64,000 nucleotides of DNA from Saxidomus purpurata. Taxonomy: Eukaryota > Mollusca > Bivalvia > Venerida > Veneridae. The translations under genes were made by a program, and so were the position numbers. The notes beneath the pieces were generated by a model that was given only the letters and a program-made list of their open reading frames with translations, searched no databases and was not told where the DNA came from. Location of the stretch: contig JAFMSR010000002.1 in assembly GCA_022818135.1 (NCBI GenBank), positions 53,971,743 through 54,035,742 of the forward strand, written 5' to 3'. Of this stretch, positions 51,601-60,266 are shown one piece after another. Positions within the stretch are counted from its first letter, which is position 1; the number at the start of each line of letters is the position of its first letter.

Positions 51601-54229
51601 CATTCTGCCCTAAATACATAATATTTGTTGTCCCTTTCATTTATTGCCTCAGACATCTGCCAATTTTTTCCAAAATACACATGATACTCTACTTAAGTTT
51701 TTGTACACTGTTAGCAGTTAACATTTAGATGATGTTGAGAGAAGAAATTATTAAAACATTTGGCTAATTTTTTATTATTTAACCAAATAAAACAACTACG
51801 AAATAACGAATTTGTACAGATTTTCGGATAATCAAAATTTCGGACATTATCAATTATGAAAGAGATTTAATTAAAATGATTATACATAATACATTTAACA
51901 AATGTTTTTACAAATGTTTTTAATATATGAAATATTGAAACATTGACTTTATTGTTAACAAAATTACAACCACAAAATTTGGCATCTGCACTGATTTCGA
52001 GATAGATGAAATTTCGGACATATTAAATATAAAGAACATTAAATAAATATGAACAAGAAACATGGCAATGCCACGAAACCAGGTTTTCCTTTGACTGCCA
52101 AATCAAGTTAAAATCATGTAAACAGGATTTTCAATGTTAATGTCACTGTGACCTTGACCTTGGGCCAGCCATGGGAACATGCGTTCTGCACGTCTCTTGA
52201 TGTGGTACTTTGTCTGAAGTTTCATCAAAATTTTCAAAGGGTTGAAGAGTTCGAGCGGACAGGATTTTCAATGTTAATGTCACTGTGACCTTGACCTTGG
52301 GCCAGCCATGCGGAACATGCGTTCTGCACGTCATCTTGATGTGGTAAACATTTGTCTGAAGTTTCATCAAAATTCTTCAAAGGTTTTAAAATTTACAAAA
52401 CCACACCCCCCGGTTCTCAAACAACCCCCCCCCCACGCCCCCCGCCCATCCGCCCATCCGCCCCCATCACCCCAATCTAATAACCACAAAATTGAAAACC
52501 TGGTTAATAAATGCTAAAACAACAAAATATCTTTGGTAATTTCAAAAAAATCATGGTAGAAATGGGATTAAAAGCTATATATTTTGTGAACAATCTAGAG
52601 GCCTCATTTCACAACAATCCATCATGAAAGTTAATCTGTAAAATTAATGCAGATGTGTCTCACTTCTCCCTGTTCCTGAAAACTTCTCCCTATTTTTTCA
52701 AGAGGGAGAAGTCACTTCCTGCACTTCTCCCTAAAATCAGAGTCTTGGTCGATCCCTGAAGATAATGTCATGATGGTCAATTTTCCAATGACTCAGCTGG
52801 TAACTTATTCACATACATTTCTTACATATAAAGTCATATATTCAGAATTAGAAGAAGGAAATAATTGCTATCAACAGCACATTTTAACTTCCCTTTGAAG
52901 TTTGAACTACATGTATATAGTAATGATACATACATACAATGTAGAAACAAAATTCAAACACTTGTAGGATTTACATCACTATATACATGTTTAACAATCC
53001 CAACATTGGGCCTTTATATCAGACTGACCAGTATGGATCCGGATCAGTCTGCACTGATGGATAGATTTTGTTTGCTGAATTTCAACCATAGCCAACATGT
53101 CCAAGCACCACTAAGCACAACTAAGATAAGTATAAAATGGAGAAATAGAAATTCATGGTAAGGACTCAATTAATGGCTCGAGTCAAGCTTTACAAGTCAA
53201 TCATCTTCAATGACAATGGACAAATGACAATCACATTGTTATAGCCAAAAGAACTAAGTGCAACTGACACAGGCCCCCTTACAATGTCATGTATTTTGAC
53301 ATTTATACTGTTCAACTAAATCATATTACATTTGTATAATAACACATTTTGCCTTAATATTACCTTATTATCTTAAAAAGTGCATTCTTGAAATCTAAAC
53401 ATAGAAAAATTATGATAAGAAGAACCATTTGCTCAACACAGAAATGGATCAGACAACATCACATATTACTTTAACATACATTGTAATATGAAAAGCTACA
53501 TTTTAAGTTAGTTTTATTCTTATATTTAGAATTTAAATTTTAATTAATAATTATGGTACTGACAGACAAAAAATATACACACAGATGGAACCAAATTTAA
53601 ACAAACTTCTTTAATCGGAGTCCTGGAATCTGAACTCTTGCACTTCTTCAAATGTAAGCATGGACCCACATCCCACATGGAACTACATCTTGTACGCAGT
53701 ATGCATAAATGACAAATTAAGTTGATATTCTTGTGATTGAACTTACCGGTTGGCTCCCAACTCCTTGAGAACTCTGTGCAAATCTTTCTTTAGCCTTGAG
53801 GGCTTTTGCTCTCTCATTACGTAGCCTCTCATCATCTTTCAGCAAGGCAACTAACTGTTTTGCTTTCTCTCGAACATTCATACCCGAATCTTTATTGTCC
53901 TCAGTATATTGGAAATCCTTCAGTGTTTGAATAGCAAAGATGTTTTCCTTGCACTGTTGAGCTACCTTTTCACTTCCTGTTTTGATGATGTAATCTAGCA
54001 CCACTAAAGACTTATAAACATGCCGCCAATTTTTTCCATGATCATTTAATCTCTTCCATAACATTTGCATAATTTCCGTAAATGCCATAACATTGTATGT
54101 CAGATCTGCAATTTCTGTCATCAGTGTACTCGAAGGACCCCATGGATCATTGGACGTTGCTTCCCGCACCTTAACTTGAGCGTCTGTGTAGTTCTTGACT
54201 ACGTTTTTCAAAGTCCTTCTCATTGGCAT
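24458..54229 (-). CDS. EPN: Epsin, complete coding gene (8 exons, 548 aa)
   Basis: Exons: 54229-53747, 42880-42787, 39259-39060, 33835-33709, 32661-32533, 31061-30813, 25406-25245 and 24660-24458 (stop TGA). They sum to 1,647 nt with every phase consistent. The protein is an endocytic adaptor that bends PI(4,5)P2-containing plasma membrane and links ubiquitinated cargo to clathrin, AP-2 and EH-domain proteins. Visible modules: ENTH domain 1-150; UIMs at 215-232 and 241-255; DPW at 279, 291, 315, 331, 349 and 434; DPF at 380; clathrin box LVNLD at 466-470; NPF at 484, 493 and 545. Lipid-contact residues known from mammalian ENTH domains are kept (R22, N27, R60, K66, H70, K73 here). Invertebrates usually have a single epsin, so no paralogue number is given. 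Introns are large and repeat-filled; an extra cassette exon may exist at 47541-47606. Confidence 0.95.
24661..25244. other. Epsin intron 7
   Basis: AT-rich. It contains a 15-bp triplicate CATGTAACACTAAAG (about 24949-24993) and nothing else of note. Confidence 0.6.
25245..25406 (-). CDS. EPN: Epsin exon 7: DPW and clathrin box
   Basis: The acceptor is ATACAG|GA and the donor AAAAAG|GTACAG. It encodes TDPWNMS and KTPQEFLGTHSGLVNLDELV, the equivalent of the 'TPE.FLG....LVDLD' clathrin-box segment of vertebrate epsins. Confidence 0.93.
27165..27341. repeat. ~28-32-bp minisatellite (left part, split by a transposon)
   Basis: Five to six units of 'aatatcagtcagtgagtaga' plus 'aacaggaaata'. The same unit resumes at 30149-30190, directly after the element at 27342-30148, so that element inserted into the array. 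Confidence 0.75.
27342..30148 (-). mobile_element. Helentron-like element, family A, with ~14 tandem 166-bp modules
   Basis: It starts AACAAGA (27342), then hairpin GGGCCA-AGA-TGGCCC (27349-27363), then GCTCACCT (27380). It ends AGGTGAGC-TA (30139-30148), the exact inverted repeat of GCTCACCT. Modules repeat at 164-168 bp from about 27440 to 29945 (anchor CTTGGTAGAG at 27691, 27858, 28024, 28191, 28359, 28525, 28691, 28857, 29189, 29355, 29521 and 29685). The copy at 4147-4700 has the same ends but one module. No protein is encoded. It lies in epsin intron 6 and separates two halves of a minisatellite. Confidence 0.8.
28310..29960. repeat. 830-bp higher-order duplication inside the module array
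   Basis: Five consecutive modules (about 28310-29130) reappear 830 bp later (about 29140-29960) with the same private variants: 'gatttctaaag' with 'cctacataag', 'cagcggtcacaatt', 'gtttaagagaag', 'cttgtgatttc' and 'atctttgtagagg'. Only a few substitutions and a short deletion near 29640 separate them, so this duplication is recent. Confidence 0.85.
30347..30543. mobile_element. Tigger/pogo-like MITE with TA target duplication
   Basis: CAGTGGAACCTGTCTATTCC at the left (30347) is inverted at the right (GGAATAGCTAGGTCCCACTG, ending 30543), about 17 of 20 matches. It is flanked by TA on both sides (30345-30346, 30544-30545). Length is 197 bp with no coding capacity. TA duplication and CAGTG ends are typical of the Tc1/mariner-pogo group. 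Confidence 0.8.
30813..31061 (-). CDS. EPN: Epsin exon 6: DPW, poly-Q, DPF, acidic patch
   Basis: The acceptor is TGCTTTAG|AA and the donor GGCAG|GTACC. It encodes DPWGT, seven Gln in a row, APWE, SPFDPF and an acidic LDDDFD stretch, ending LDMFDPLAG. These are adaptor-binding short motifs. Confidence 0.92.
31062..32532. other. Epsin intron 5
   Basis: AT-rich. It holds a poly-C run at about 31438-31449 and a two-module repeat at 32030-32330. No coding evidence. Confidence 0.6.
32030..32330. repeat. Two-module (~147-bp) dispersed repeat
   Basis: Two head-to-tail copies of 'ggcaataactctgtaat...gtcaagatag...cttcctctcattgtg...ttgaattccaaccagtag...tgctccggacaagg'. They are about 147 bp apart and roughly 90% alike by eye. 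The surrounding sequence (31680-32390) probably belongs to the same element, but ends could not be set. Confidence 0.65.
32533..32661 (-). CDS. EPN: Epsin exon 5: DPW motifs
   Basis: The acceptor is TTTACAG|GT and the donor GCAAA|GTAAGT. Two more DPW motifs sit in a Pro/Ala/Gln-rich disordered segment, one per 16 residues. Confidence 0.92.
32662..33708. other. Epsin intron 4
   Basis: AT-rich. It begins with a 170-bp MITE-like piece (32701-32868; CAGTCAAACCTGGTTTAAGC near its left end and an imperfect inverse ACAGGTTTAACTATA at its right). Nothing else seen. Confidence 0.55.
33709..33835 (-). CDS. EPN: Epsin exon 4: DPW motifs
   Basis: The acceptor is TTTTCAG|GG and the donor CCAG|GTAAAA. 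Two DPWGA motifs (AP-2 alpha-ear ligands) follow a basic QTLAGLADKSRQKQQ segment. Confidence 0.92.
35400..35830. repeat. 26-bp minisatellite in epsin intron 3
   Basis: About 16 units of 'gacaaatggccaaggcagactgatga', with exact 26-bp steps in the middle (35596, 35622, 35648, 35674) and more decay at the ends. Open frames over it on the minus strand are a by-product of the repeat. Confidence 0.85.
38805..38858. repeat. 14-bp repeat of GTAAACATATTTAT
   Basis: Three units begin at 38811, 38825 and 38839. Each carries GTAAACA, as in the unrelated 23-bp minisatellite at 6351-6442. Confidence 0.7.
39060..39259 (-). CDS. EPN: Epsin exon 3: two ubiquitin-interacting motifs
   Basis: The acceptor is GTGACAG|AC and the donor GAAGAG|GTTGGT, chosen because it gives phase 0 for exon 4. 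UIM 1 is EEELQLQLALAMSREE and UIM 2 DDIKLQMALDESRRQ, each with the conserved Ala and Ser of the ubiquitin-binding helix. Mammalian epsin 1 has three UIMs; here two are visible. Confidence 0.93.
39923..41448 (-). mobile_element. Helentron-like element, family B, six ~164-bp modules
   Basis: It starts AACAAGA (39923), hairpin GCTGTC-ACAT-GACAGC (39930-39945), then GCTCGACTATTCGAA (39948-39962). It ends with the perfect inverse TTCGAATAGTCGAGC followed by TA (41431-41447). Inside, modules of 163-165 bp share 'ctaagttaaaaaggggcata', 'gttatggggattgtttcctc' and 'gagtttcaagtcaatacc'. Next to the right end is the GC-rich block 'gacgccgacgctggggcgag', shared with the copies at 43761 and 58893. Non-coding. 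Confidence 0.8.
41560..42648. repeat. 57-bp satellite with a 110-bp dimer zone
   Basis: From about 42165 to 42640 there are eight near-identical 57-bp units (agctcacttaagccattc + caatcagctaagttaaagag + ttgtgtaagtgaacacaat). From 41640 to 42160 the units alternate 57 and about 53 bp, giving exact 110-bp dimers (anchors at 41741, 41851, 41961, 42071). Because 57 = 3 x 19, long frames are open on both strands; these are not genes. It ends about 140 bp from epsin exon 2. Confidence 0.9.
42787..42880 (-). CDS. EPN: Epsin exon 2: Ser/Gly-rich linker
   Basis: The acceptor is a run of 19 T followed by CAG (minus strand) and the donor GAAA|GTAAGA, phase 1. It encodes SRSASAESPTLQGGSGGYSD and an acidic end. 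No domain; it links ENTH to the UIMs. Confidence 0.85.
43761..44722 (-). mobile_element. Helentron-like element, family B2
   Basis: It starts AACAAGA, hairpin GCTGTC-AGTAG-GACAGC (43768-43784), then GCTCGACTTTT (43787). It ends AAAAGTCGAGC-TA (44710-44722). Internal modules read 'ttctaagt.aaaaagggccataattc', 'gacagagttatgt.ctcttg' and 'ggtaaacaagtatgg'. It carries 'acgccgacgccggggcgagt' near the right end, like the copy at 39923. Confidence 0.8.
45033..47175. mobile_element. TTAA-flanked inverted-repeat element (piggyBac-type MITE?), 2.1 kb
   Basis: AGGTCCACTACTAAG at 45033 is inverted as CTTAGTATTGGACCT ending 47175 (14 of 15), and both sides carry TTAA (45029-45032, 47176-47179). TTAA duplication is the hallmark of piggyBac-group insertion. 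Open frames inside (minus 45962-45708 and 46810-46529) have no transposase motif that I recognise, so it is probably non-autonomous. A perfect 14-bp hairpin (CAAGGTCTTTCAAA, 45860-45897) lies inside. Confidence 0.6.
45259..45560. mobile_element. 302-bp foldback/MITE nested in the TTAA element
   Basis: CACGGACCTATATACACAT (45259-45277) is inverted as ATGTGTATATAGGTCTGTG (45542-45560), 18 of 19. The right end also folds on itself (CACGGACCTATACACATG..., 45527-45560). A similar short dyad is at 57964-57990. No clear target duplication is visible. Confidence 0.6.
47541..47606 (-). CDS. Possible epsin cassette exon or alternative first exon
   Basis: Between exons 1 and 2, GTTTGTTCAG|GAG at 47607/47606 and ATTACAG|GTAAC at 47541/47540 frame 66 nt without stops, phase 0 on both sides. 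It would insert 22 residues (ENIPWDTKVPYTKQASPKKI...) between the ENTH domain and the UIMs without breaking the frame. Alternatively the frame extends back to an ATG at 47645, giving a separate N-terminus without ENTH. No family similarity was recognised; support is splice signals and phase only. Confidence 0.4.
51408..52758. mobile_element. Possible hAT-like element ends enclosing 1.35 kb
   Basis: CAGGGATCGGCCGAG (51408) and its inverse CTTGGTCGATCCCTG (ending 52758) match at 13-14 of 15. CAGGG ends suit the hAT group, but the flanking 8-mers do not match, so the call is tentative. A Helentron-like copy lies inside. Confidence 0.4.
52052..52507 (-). mobile_element. Helentron-like element, family C
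   Basis: It starts AACAAGA (52052), hairpin TGGCA-A-TGCCA (52063-52073), then AACCAGGTTTTC (52077-52088). It ends with the perfect inverse GAAAACCTGGTT followed by AA (52494-52507). Inside are two modules about 137 bp apart ('caggattttcaatgttaatg', 'gtgaccttgaccttgggcc') and a C-rich tract (52405-52470). Confidence 0.75.
53747..54229 (-). CDS. EPN: Epsin exon 1: whole ENTH domain
   Basis: ATG is at 54229, preceded by an acceptor-like TATATATAG, so a non-coding first exon is likely further upstream. 161 codons end in a phase-0 donor (CCG|GTAAGT). It contains VKVREATSNDPWGPSS, LWKRLNDHGKNWRHVYK and NVREKAKQLVALL, nearly word for word the epsin ENTH signature. The entire domain lies in one exon. 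Confidence 0.96.
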
Positions 54230-56905
54230 TTTGTTGCACTATATATAATAACAGCAGTCACAATAAAACTAGTTTATTAGTTCAAATTTTCCAGCAGTAA
54301 TTCAATGCATGTTCCCATATATTTGGGAATAATCTGAAAATATATAAAGTACATTATAAGTAAGGCCTGGCAGTCTACAGTAGAACTACTTGCCTCTACA
54401 TGTAGAATACAATGTACAGTAGTTGTCACATTTAATATCATAAATGATTAAAATATTGATTTCAAGTACATTTCTGGAATTTGTAGTGATTGATTTGCCA
54501 AAATTTGAAGTTCAAACTCTTTTTTAACAGGTCTTGACCTTTAACCTTCTGAAGTGGTGTCCCAGAGGGTCACCTACCTGTAGAAACTGGTGTCCCTTGC
54601 CAAGTTTTGGCATCCCAATAATACTGTTTGAATCAAGAAACCATTCAATGCTTCAATGAGGTTTACTATGAGGAACATTGCATATTTGCTCTTAAAAGTT
54701 GGTACCCTGGAGGAACACTCAGCTTGGCAGAACTGGTGTTCCTCATGAAAATAGACTTCCTCAAATATCCGAGACACCAATTGCTAGTGTCTTAGTTTAT
54801 GCATGCAGGATACTATCTGTGACAGTCTGTCATTCCCCAATGTTGCCAAATCCACACATTTGGCAACAATTTTTCGATTCCACAACAAATTCATTTCAAA
54901 ATAACACTTAATTCAAGCATTTATGTGGTATTACTGATTTATTAGACAATTTTGAATAAAACTTGCAAAGAGTATGAATACATGTAAGTGGTGACCAGTA
55001 CTAGACTTTCCTCTGTGAGATGCCAACTTTCTAAAATAGTTTCAGACTCTGTAATAACTGGGCCCAGGCTGTCCAGTAGGCTTTGAAACTTAAGGGTAAT
55101 TGACTCTTCAGTCTAAATTTTCAAGGGTCAAAATAAAATTTTCACAAGTCAAGGTGGGATTTTTAAGGGTCAAACCATTGGTCATAGGGTTTCCAGCCTT
55201 GTACTCTAGGTTTGCACATCATGTTTCTCAATTTGTGTTCCGAAGCTTTACTGTTGTATTTTCGAAAATTTCTTAAATTCGCTTAAGTTATGTAGCTGCT
55301 AGGCTCAAATCTACCTTGTTTCCCATTTTGTTTCGCAACCTCGCATGTCAGCGATTTTTTTTTTTTTTTTTGCGATTTTATTAGAATTAACAAATACTGA
55401 AGTTATCTGACACAAATTAATAATGATTATTACTTTATTTTATCTTTCCGTATAAAGTTTTTTAAGTTGCCTCAGGATGAAAAACAAAGGGTTTTGGCAT
55501 CAGAGAATGTCCCCAACAAGCAGAGTGAAAATTACCTCAATAACTATTTCCAAGTTAAACTTTCAATACATAAGTCAATAAAATATGCTCTGACAATTAA
55601 TTTAAACTAACGAAAAATCACACGCTTGAGTTTTAATATCATATTACTCGTCTAGGCCGCCGCACAAGCATCCACTAATTATCTCATTGGAGTGTCACCA
55701 TCATCTAATTATTAAATGACGTGCATATTCTTTTGATGGAATCATTTATATGCCGCACGTTTACAACACCTTTTACACAAACATGGATGCCGAACATGTG
55801 TTACTGTTTGTCAATTGAATCTAATCATCCATTGATTACGCCATTATCAAAGCGGAGAAAATTGGCATGTGTATGACCGTCGCTGATTGACTGAAAGCAG
55901 TTAGATTAAAAAACAAGCTCCACCTTTGTTTCTCACTGTCTGTCAGGTCAACAGTTGATGCAGTCTGTTTGGAATTAACAAGTTGATAAGACACGAACCA
56001 TTAGGAACAAACACATGAATGAAAATTCCTACAGGTCAAATATGACTCGTCGGGTGTTATTATTGCTGGTCAAAATCAAATATGGGTATTTCAAGATTTT
56101 CACAGGTCAAAACTCGGGAGCTCGATCAACCCAACGCCATTGGACCATGGTAGAATTGTGAATTTGTGGAAATGACATTGGATGCCGTTGAGACTGCCTC
56201 ACTGGTCTCTCAAGATATGATGATGTAGGAATGTTCAGCAACAAGACCGTTTACATTTTTGTAAAACATTAATTTTTAGTTATCAGTCGTGTAGCCTCAA
56301 TATTTCGACTGCAAGACGGACCGATTTTACAAACTGATATCTAGTGTTGTCTTTAAGGGCGCGTCGAATAACAAAATTCCTGTTGGGCTATAGTGTGATA
56401 AGATAAAGTCACGTCTATCTTGTAATGTTTGCCAGTTAAATTCCTAAAACCTATTGTACTGGTGACACTCATAATATGAGTAGTTGTTTCTACCCTTTGT
56501 TGAACTTTTTCTATAATTTTATATGACATAATCTGTGTATGCGTGCTGTAAGATGGTAAGAACATGAAGAATACCCCTCTGATCATCCTGTATAAATAAT
56601 CCAACAGCATACATAATAAGCTTGTGAAACGATAGGGGCATACGAATCTCTAGTTGTCCGTTAAATGAGAGGTAAATAAAAATGCTCAGGTCAAACTTAT
56701 TTGCTCCCCACCCACTTCTTTTACACAGACAGCTCGTTTTACAACCACACAATGAACGTGTTTAATCAAGATCGTGTACATTTATCAATATGTAGAGTAA
56801 ACCTGAAGTTACGACAATTGATTGTCATTCGATATAAGGTGGACTTTTGTAGTAAGATCCAGAAAAAAGGACTATAAAAGGACAATAAAAACTTTCTACA
56901 CTCAC

Positions 56906-56960
56906 AGGAAACTGACCAATCTGTAGAAATGGCGAAATGTTACTTCCGGTTAGTCATCGT
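56906..56960 (-). promoter_or_regulatory. Candidate epsin promoter / 5' non-coding exon
   Basis: On the minus strand AACCGGAAGT (56951-56942, ETS-family type) is followed 8-20 nt downstream by TTCGCCATTT (YY1 type), then a possible donor CAGTTTCCT|GTGAGT at 56906. ETS plus downstream YY1 is common in TATA-less housekeeping promoters. It lies 2.7 kb upstream of the epsin ATG, which itself follows an acceptor-like TATATAG. Confidence 0.4.
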
Positions 56961-58006
56961 CTTGTCGTGGGAGGAAAAAAATAATAGCTTGTAAGAGACC
57001 TACTCGTAAGTCCCTATCTCTCAAAAAATTATTTGTGATTAGTAAATCTATATTTTATACACATTGATATGAAGAAGGTAATACCTAAAAATAAGTCTTA
57101 TTGTTCCGAGAGCTTATACAATACCAATATTGTATGGCACCGTCAATAGTTGGAACAGCACATATCAATGGAAAGTCAACAAAAACAAAAAGACATGGGT
57201 GTGTAAATTTATTTCATTCCACAAATATTACAAAATGAGCACTTTCGGCAATCGACGTGTCATATAACGTTACATGCAATTTATATTTGTACATGTTAAG
57301 ATAATTGTCACTAAATTTTTTTTTCTATTTTGAGACTCTTCATCAGTTCATTTACCTGGACACTAATTGGATTTCAGGTGAGGCATGCTGATTATAAAGA
57401 TAATCAAGGTATTTTGCAGTAACCTTGTATTGCAATCGGTATAACTAATGACAGAATGCATTACATAGAAGATTTAAATCAATAAATGTGTGACAATCTG
57501 AGATTCTTACTCTGAGGAATGAAAAAATAATATTAACTTGAACTGATTAAGTGTGATATATCAATATCCATCAGTCCATTTAGGACACATAGGTGTCCCG
57601 GGGGAGTTAATATATCCTAAAAGACGAAACGTTTAGCATATAAATTTTTTCATGGATTATTTACTGGCCGGACACTATTGCCTCAATATTTCGACTACAA
57701 GACAGACCCATTTTACAAAGCAGACATCATTATCATAATTAGTTGTTACATCTATGTCTGCAAAGGGCGGCCAAGCTGCCATCGTATATAGCAAAAAGCC
57801 CCTGAGTACAATTAGTTGGGCTAGCCAGACACCTGTGCTAAAACATCGGAATAGAATAAATATTGGATTCGAGTACTCGTGAACCTGCAGAACCTGCAGG
57901 GTATCAAGATACATGATTTTTGTAGAAATTATGCTTACAGTTAATGGTAGGTATGCTGAAGATCACAGACCTATATACACACAGGTCTATGTAAAGATAC
58001 AGGAAT

Positions 58007-58430
58007 TAGGGATGTAATTGATTCAAACGATATCGATATATCAACGATTAAACACTTTCGATTCGATATCGATTGCCATTTTGAAAAATCGTATATCGAA
58101 TAATGTTTTACTGTGCAGTGATCTACAGTTTCACGTTCGAAAATTCCTTCAAAACTCAACCAGAATATAAACAATCACTCCACCCAGAGTTCCGTGTTTT
58201 TCTAACGAATGATTTAATTTAATGAAATGTGGTCTCATAGGCAAAAATATTCAGCACTGCAAGGGTTGATATATATTGTAGACTGAGCCATATGTTAGTA
58301 CAAATAAATTCAAGAGATTTGGTAGAAAATGTGTCAGTGACTTTTACCCCCATGTCGCCCCCAATCGTTGTATCGTCGATGTTTCTAAATCGATATATCG
58401 ATACAAAAATTTTAATCAATTACATCCCTA
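58007..58430. mobile_element. hAT-type MITE with perfect 8-bp target duplication
   Basis: Ends are TAGGGATGTAATTGATT (58007) and the exact inverse AATCAATTACATCCCTA (ending 58430). The 8-mer ACAGGAAT flanks both sides (57999-58006, 58431-58438), the hAT signature. Both subterminal zones carry CGATATATCG-type palindromes. 424 bp, no transposase. Confidence 0.92.
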
Positions 58431-58892
58431 ACAGGAATTTTTTTTTTGTATTGTGCTTATTGGGTCCACCATCCTCTAAAGAGGCTATCATCGGTACGAC
58501 TTGTGGAGTTATTTCTATCAGAGACCAAGTTACATACAGGGTTCAACCTGTTACCATGACAACAGTCCATCTTCATCTGCCTATGATAGTTGACAGTGTG
58601 AGATACATTTGTAGCTCTGGAATAAATAAATGAAAAACATTTATGATCACAATAGGTTAAGTTTTACTTTGAAGATACAGGTCAAAGGACAAATGTAAAT
58701 CATAAAGCTCTTGACTTAAGTGTTTGAACTGAATAAAATGACTCTGGATATTAAATAGTTAAATTCTTTGACTGCCAGTTACTAAAACTGTACACTCTAG
58801 CAATCTAGCACTGGTCCATTTTTTCTGATAGCAATTTTTTCCACATCACACTAAACATGCAAAACACATTCTGTAGCCAATTCATTTCTTTT

Positions 58893-60266
58893 TAGCTCGA
58901 CTTTTCGAAGAAAAGGGGAGCTATCCTACTCGCCCCGGCGTCGGTGTTGGTGTCACACCTTGGTTAAGTTTTTTGTACCACCCCACTTTATTTCAAAACT
59001 ATTAGAGGTATGGCTTTGAAACTTACCATAGTTGTTTACCATCATAACCTCCATCTACTGACAAGAGTACATAACTCTGTCAAGCTTTTTGACAGAATTA
59101 TGGCCCTTTTTTGAATCAGAAAGTGTAATGAGCTTGGTTAAATTTTTCGTACCATCTCACTTTATTTCAAAACCATTAGAGGTATGGCTTTGAAACTAAC
59201 CATACTTGTTTACCATCATGACCTACATCAACAGACAAGAGTACATTACTCTGTCAATGTTTTTGACAGAATTATGCCCCTTTTTAGCTTGACTTTTCAA
59301 AGAAAAGGGGAGCTATCCTACTCGCCTCGGCGTCGGTGTTGGTGTCACACCTTGGTTAAGTTTTTCGTACCACCCTACTTTATTTCAAAAGTATTAGAGG
59401 TATGGCTTTGAAACTTACCATACTTGCTAACCATCATAACCTCCATCTACAAACAAGAGTACATAACTCTGTCAAGGTTTTTGACAGAATTATGGCCCTT
59501 TTTCTGACTTAGAAAGTGTATTGAGCTTGGTTAAGTTTTTCGTACCACCTCTTTTTATTTCAAAACCATTGGAGGTATTGCTTTGAAACTAACCATACTT
59601 GTTAACCATCATGACCTACATCAACAGACAAGAGTTCATAACTCTGTCAAAGTTTTTGACAGAATTATGCCCCTTTTTGACTTAGAAAATACATTGAATA
59701 TGGGTAAAATCCACTTATTGCCTTAACCCTTTGAGATATTGCTTTGAAACTTTGAATGCATGTTAACATCATTACCCCCATGTGTAGGCAAGAGAAGGTA
59801 ACTCTGTCAGTGATTTGTTTTAAAAATTAACGCCCTTTATTGACTTAGAATCTTGGTTAAGTTTTTCGTACCAGTCCACTTTTTGACTAAACTGTTTGAG
59901 ATATTAATTTGAAAGTTGGAATACTTGTTTACCATCATGATCCCAAAACATGGGCAGGAGAAGGTAATTCTGTCAAGGATTTTATATGAATTATGGCCCT
60001 TTTTGACTTAGAAACTCAGTTAAAATTTTCATTCTTGTCCACTTGTTGACCTTAACCATTTTGAGATATTACTTTGAAAGTTGGAGTACTTATGTACCAT
60101 CATGACACCTATCTGTAAGCAAGAGAAAATAACTCTGTGAAAATTTTTCTTGATTTGTACTTAGAAATTCCTAGTTAAAGTCTTGTGTGCCCTTAACTGT
60201 CAAAGTTTTGTTTTATTGGCAAGCACTAAAAAAGTCGAGCACGCTGTCCTACTGACAGCTCTTGTT
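58893..60266 (+). mobile_element. Helentron-like element, family B2, opposite orientation
   Basis: It starts TAGCTCGACTTTTC (58893), then the GC-rich 'actcgccccggcgtcggtgt' block. It ends AAAAAGTCGAGC (about 60229-60240), hairpin GCTGTC-CTACT-GACAGC (60243-60259) and TCTTGTT (60260-60266). It is the reverse complement in layout of the copy at 43761-44722. Its 5' end unit is duplicated: the TAGCT(T)GACTTTTC start recurs at 59285, followed by the same 300-400 bp. Confidence 0.82.

Larger units (their letters stand above)
42881..53746. other. Epsin intron 1
   Basis: 10.9-kb intron. It contains a Helentron-like copy (43761-44722), a TTAA-flanked 2.1-kb element (45033-47175), the possible cassette exon (47541-47606), a simple GATAGAGTAAC repeat (about 50140-50320), and a hAT-like pair of ends (51408/52758) enclosing another Helentron-like copy (52052-52507). 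The stretches 47700-50100 and 52800-53700 show nothing I can name. Confidence 0.65.

Noticed and set aside
55315..55400. Possible shared element with 15520-15600 ('tttcgcaacctc', 'gattttt' run)
   Set aside because: Only short matching words around a T-run; ends and length could not be defined.
58292..58633. 113-codon plus-strand frame across the hAT MITE border
   Set aside because: Half of it lies in a non-coding MITE and it crosses the target duplication; no motif.
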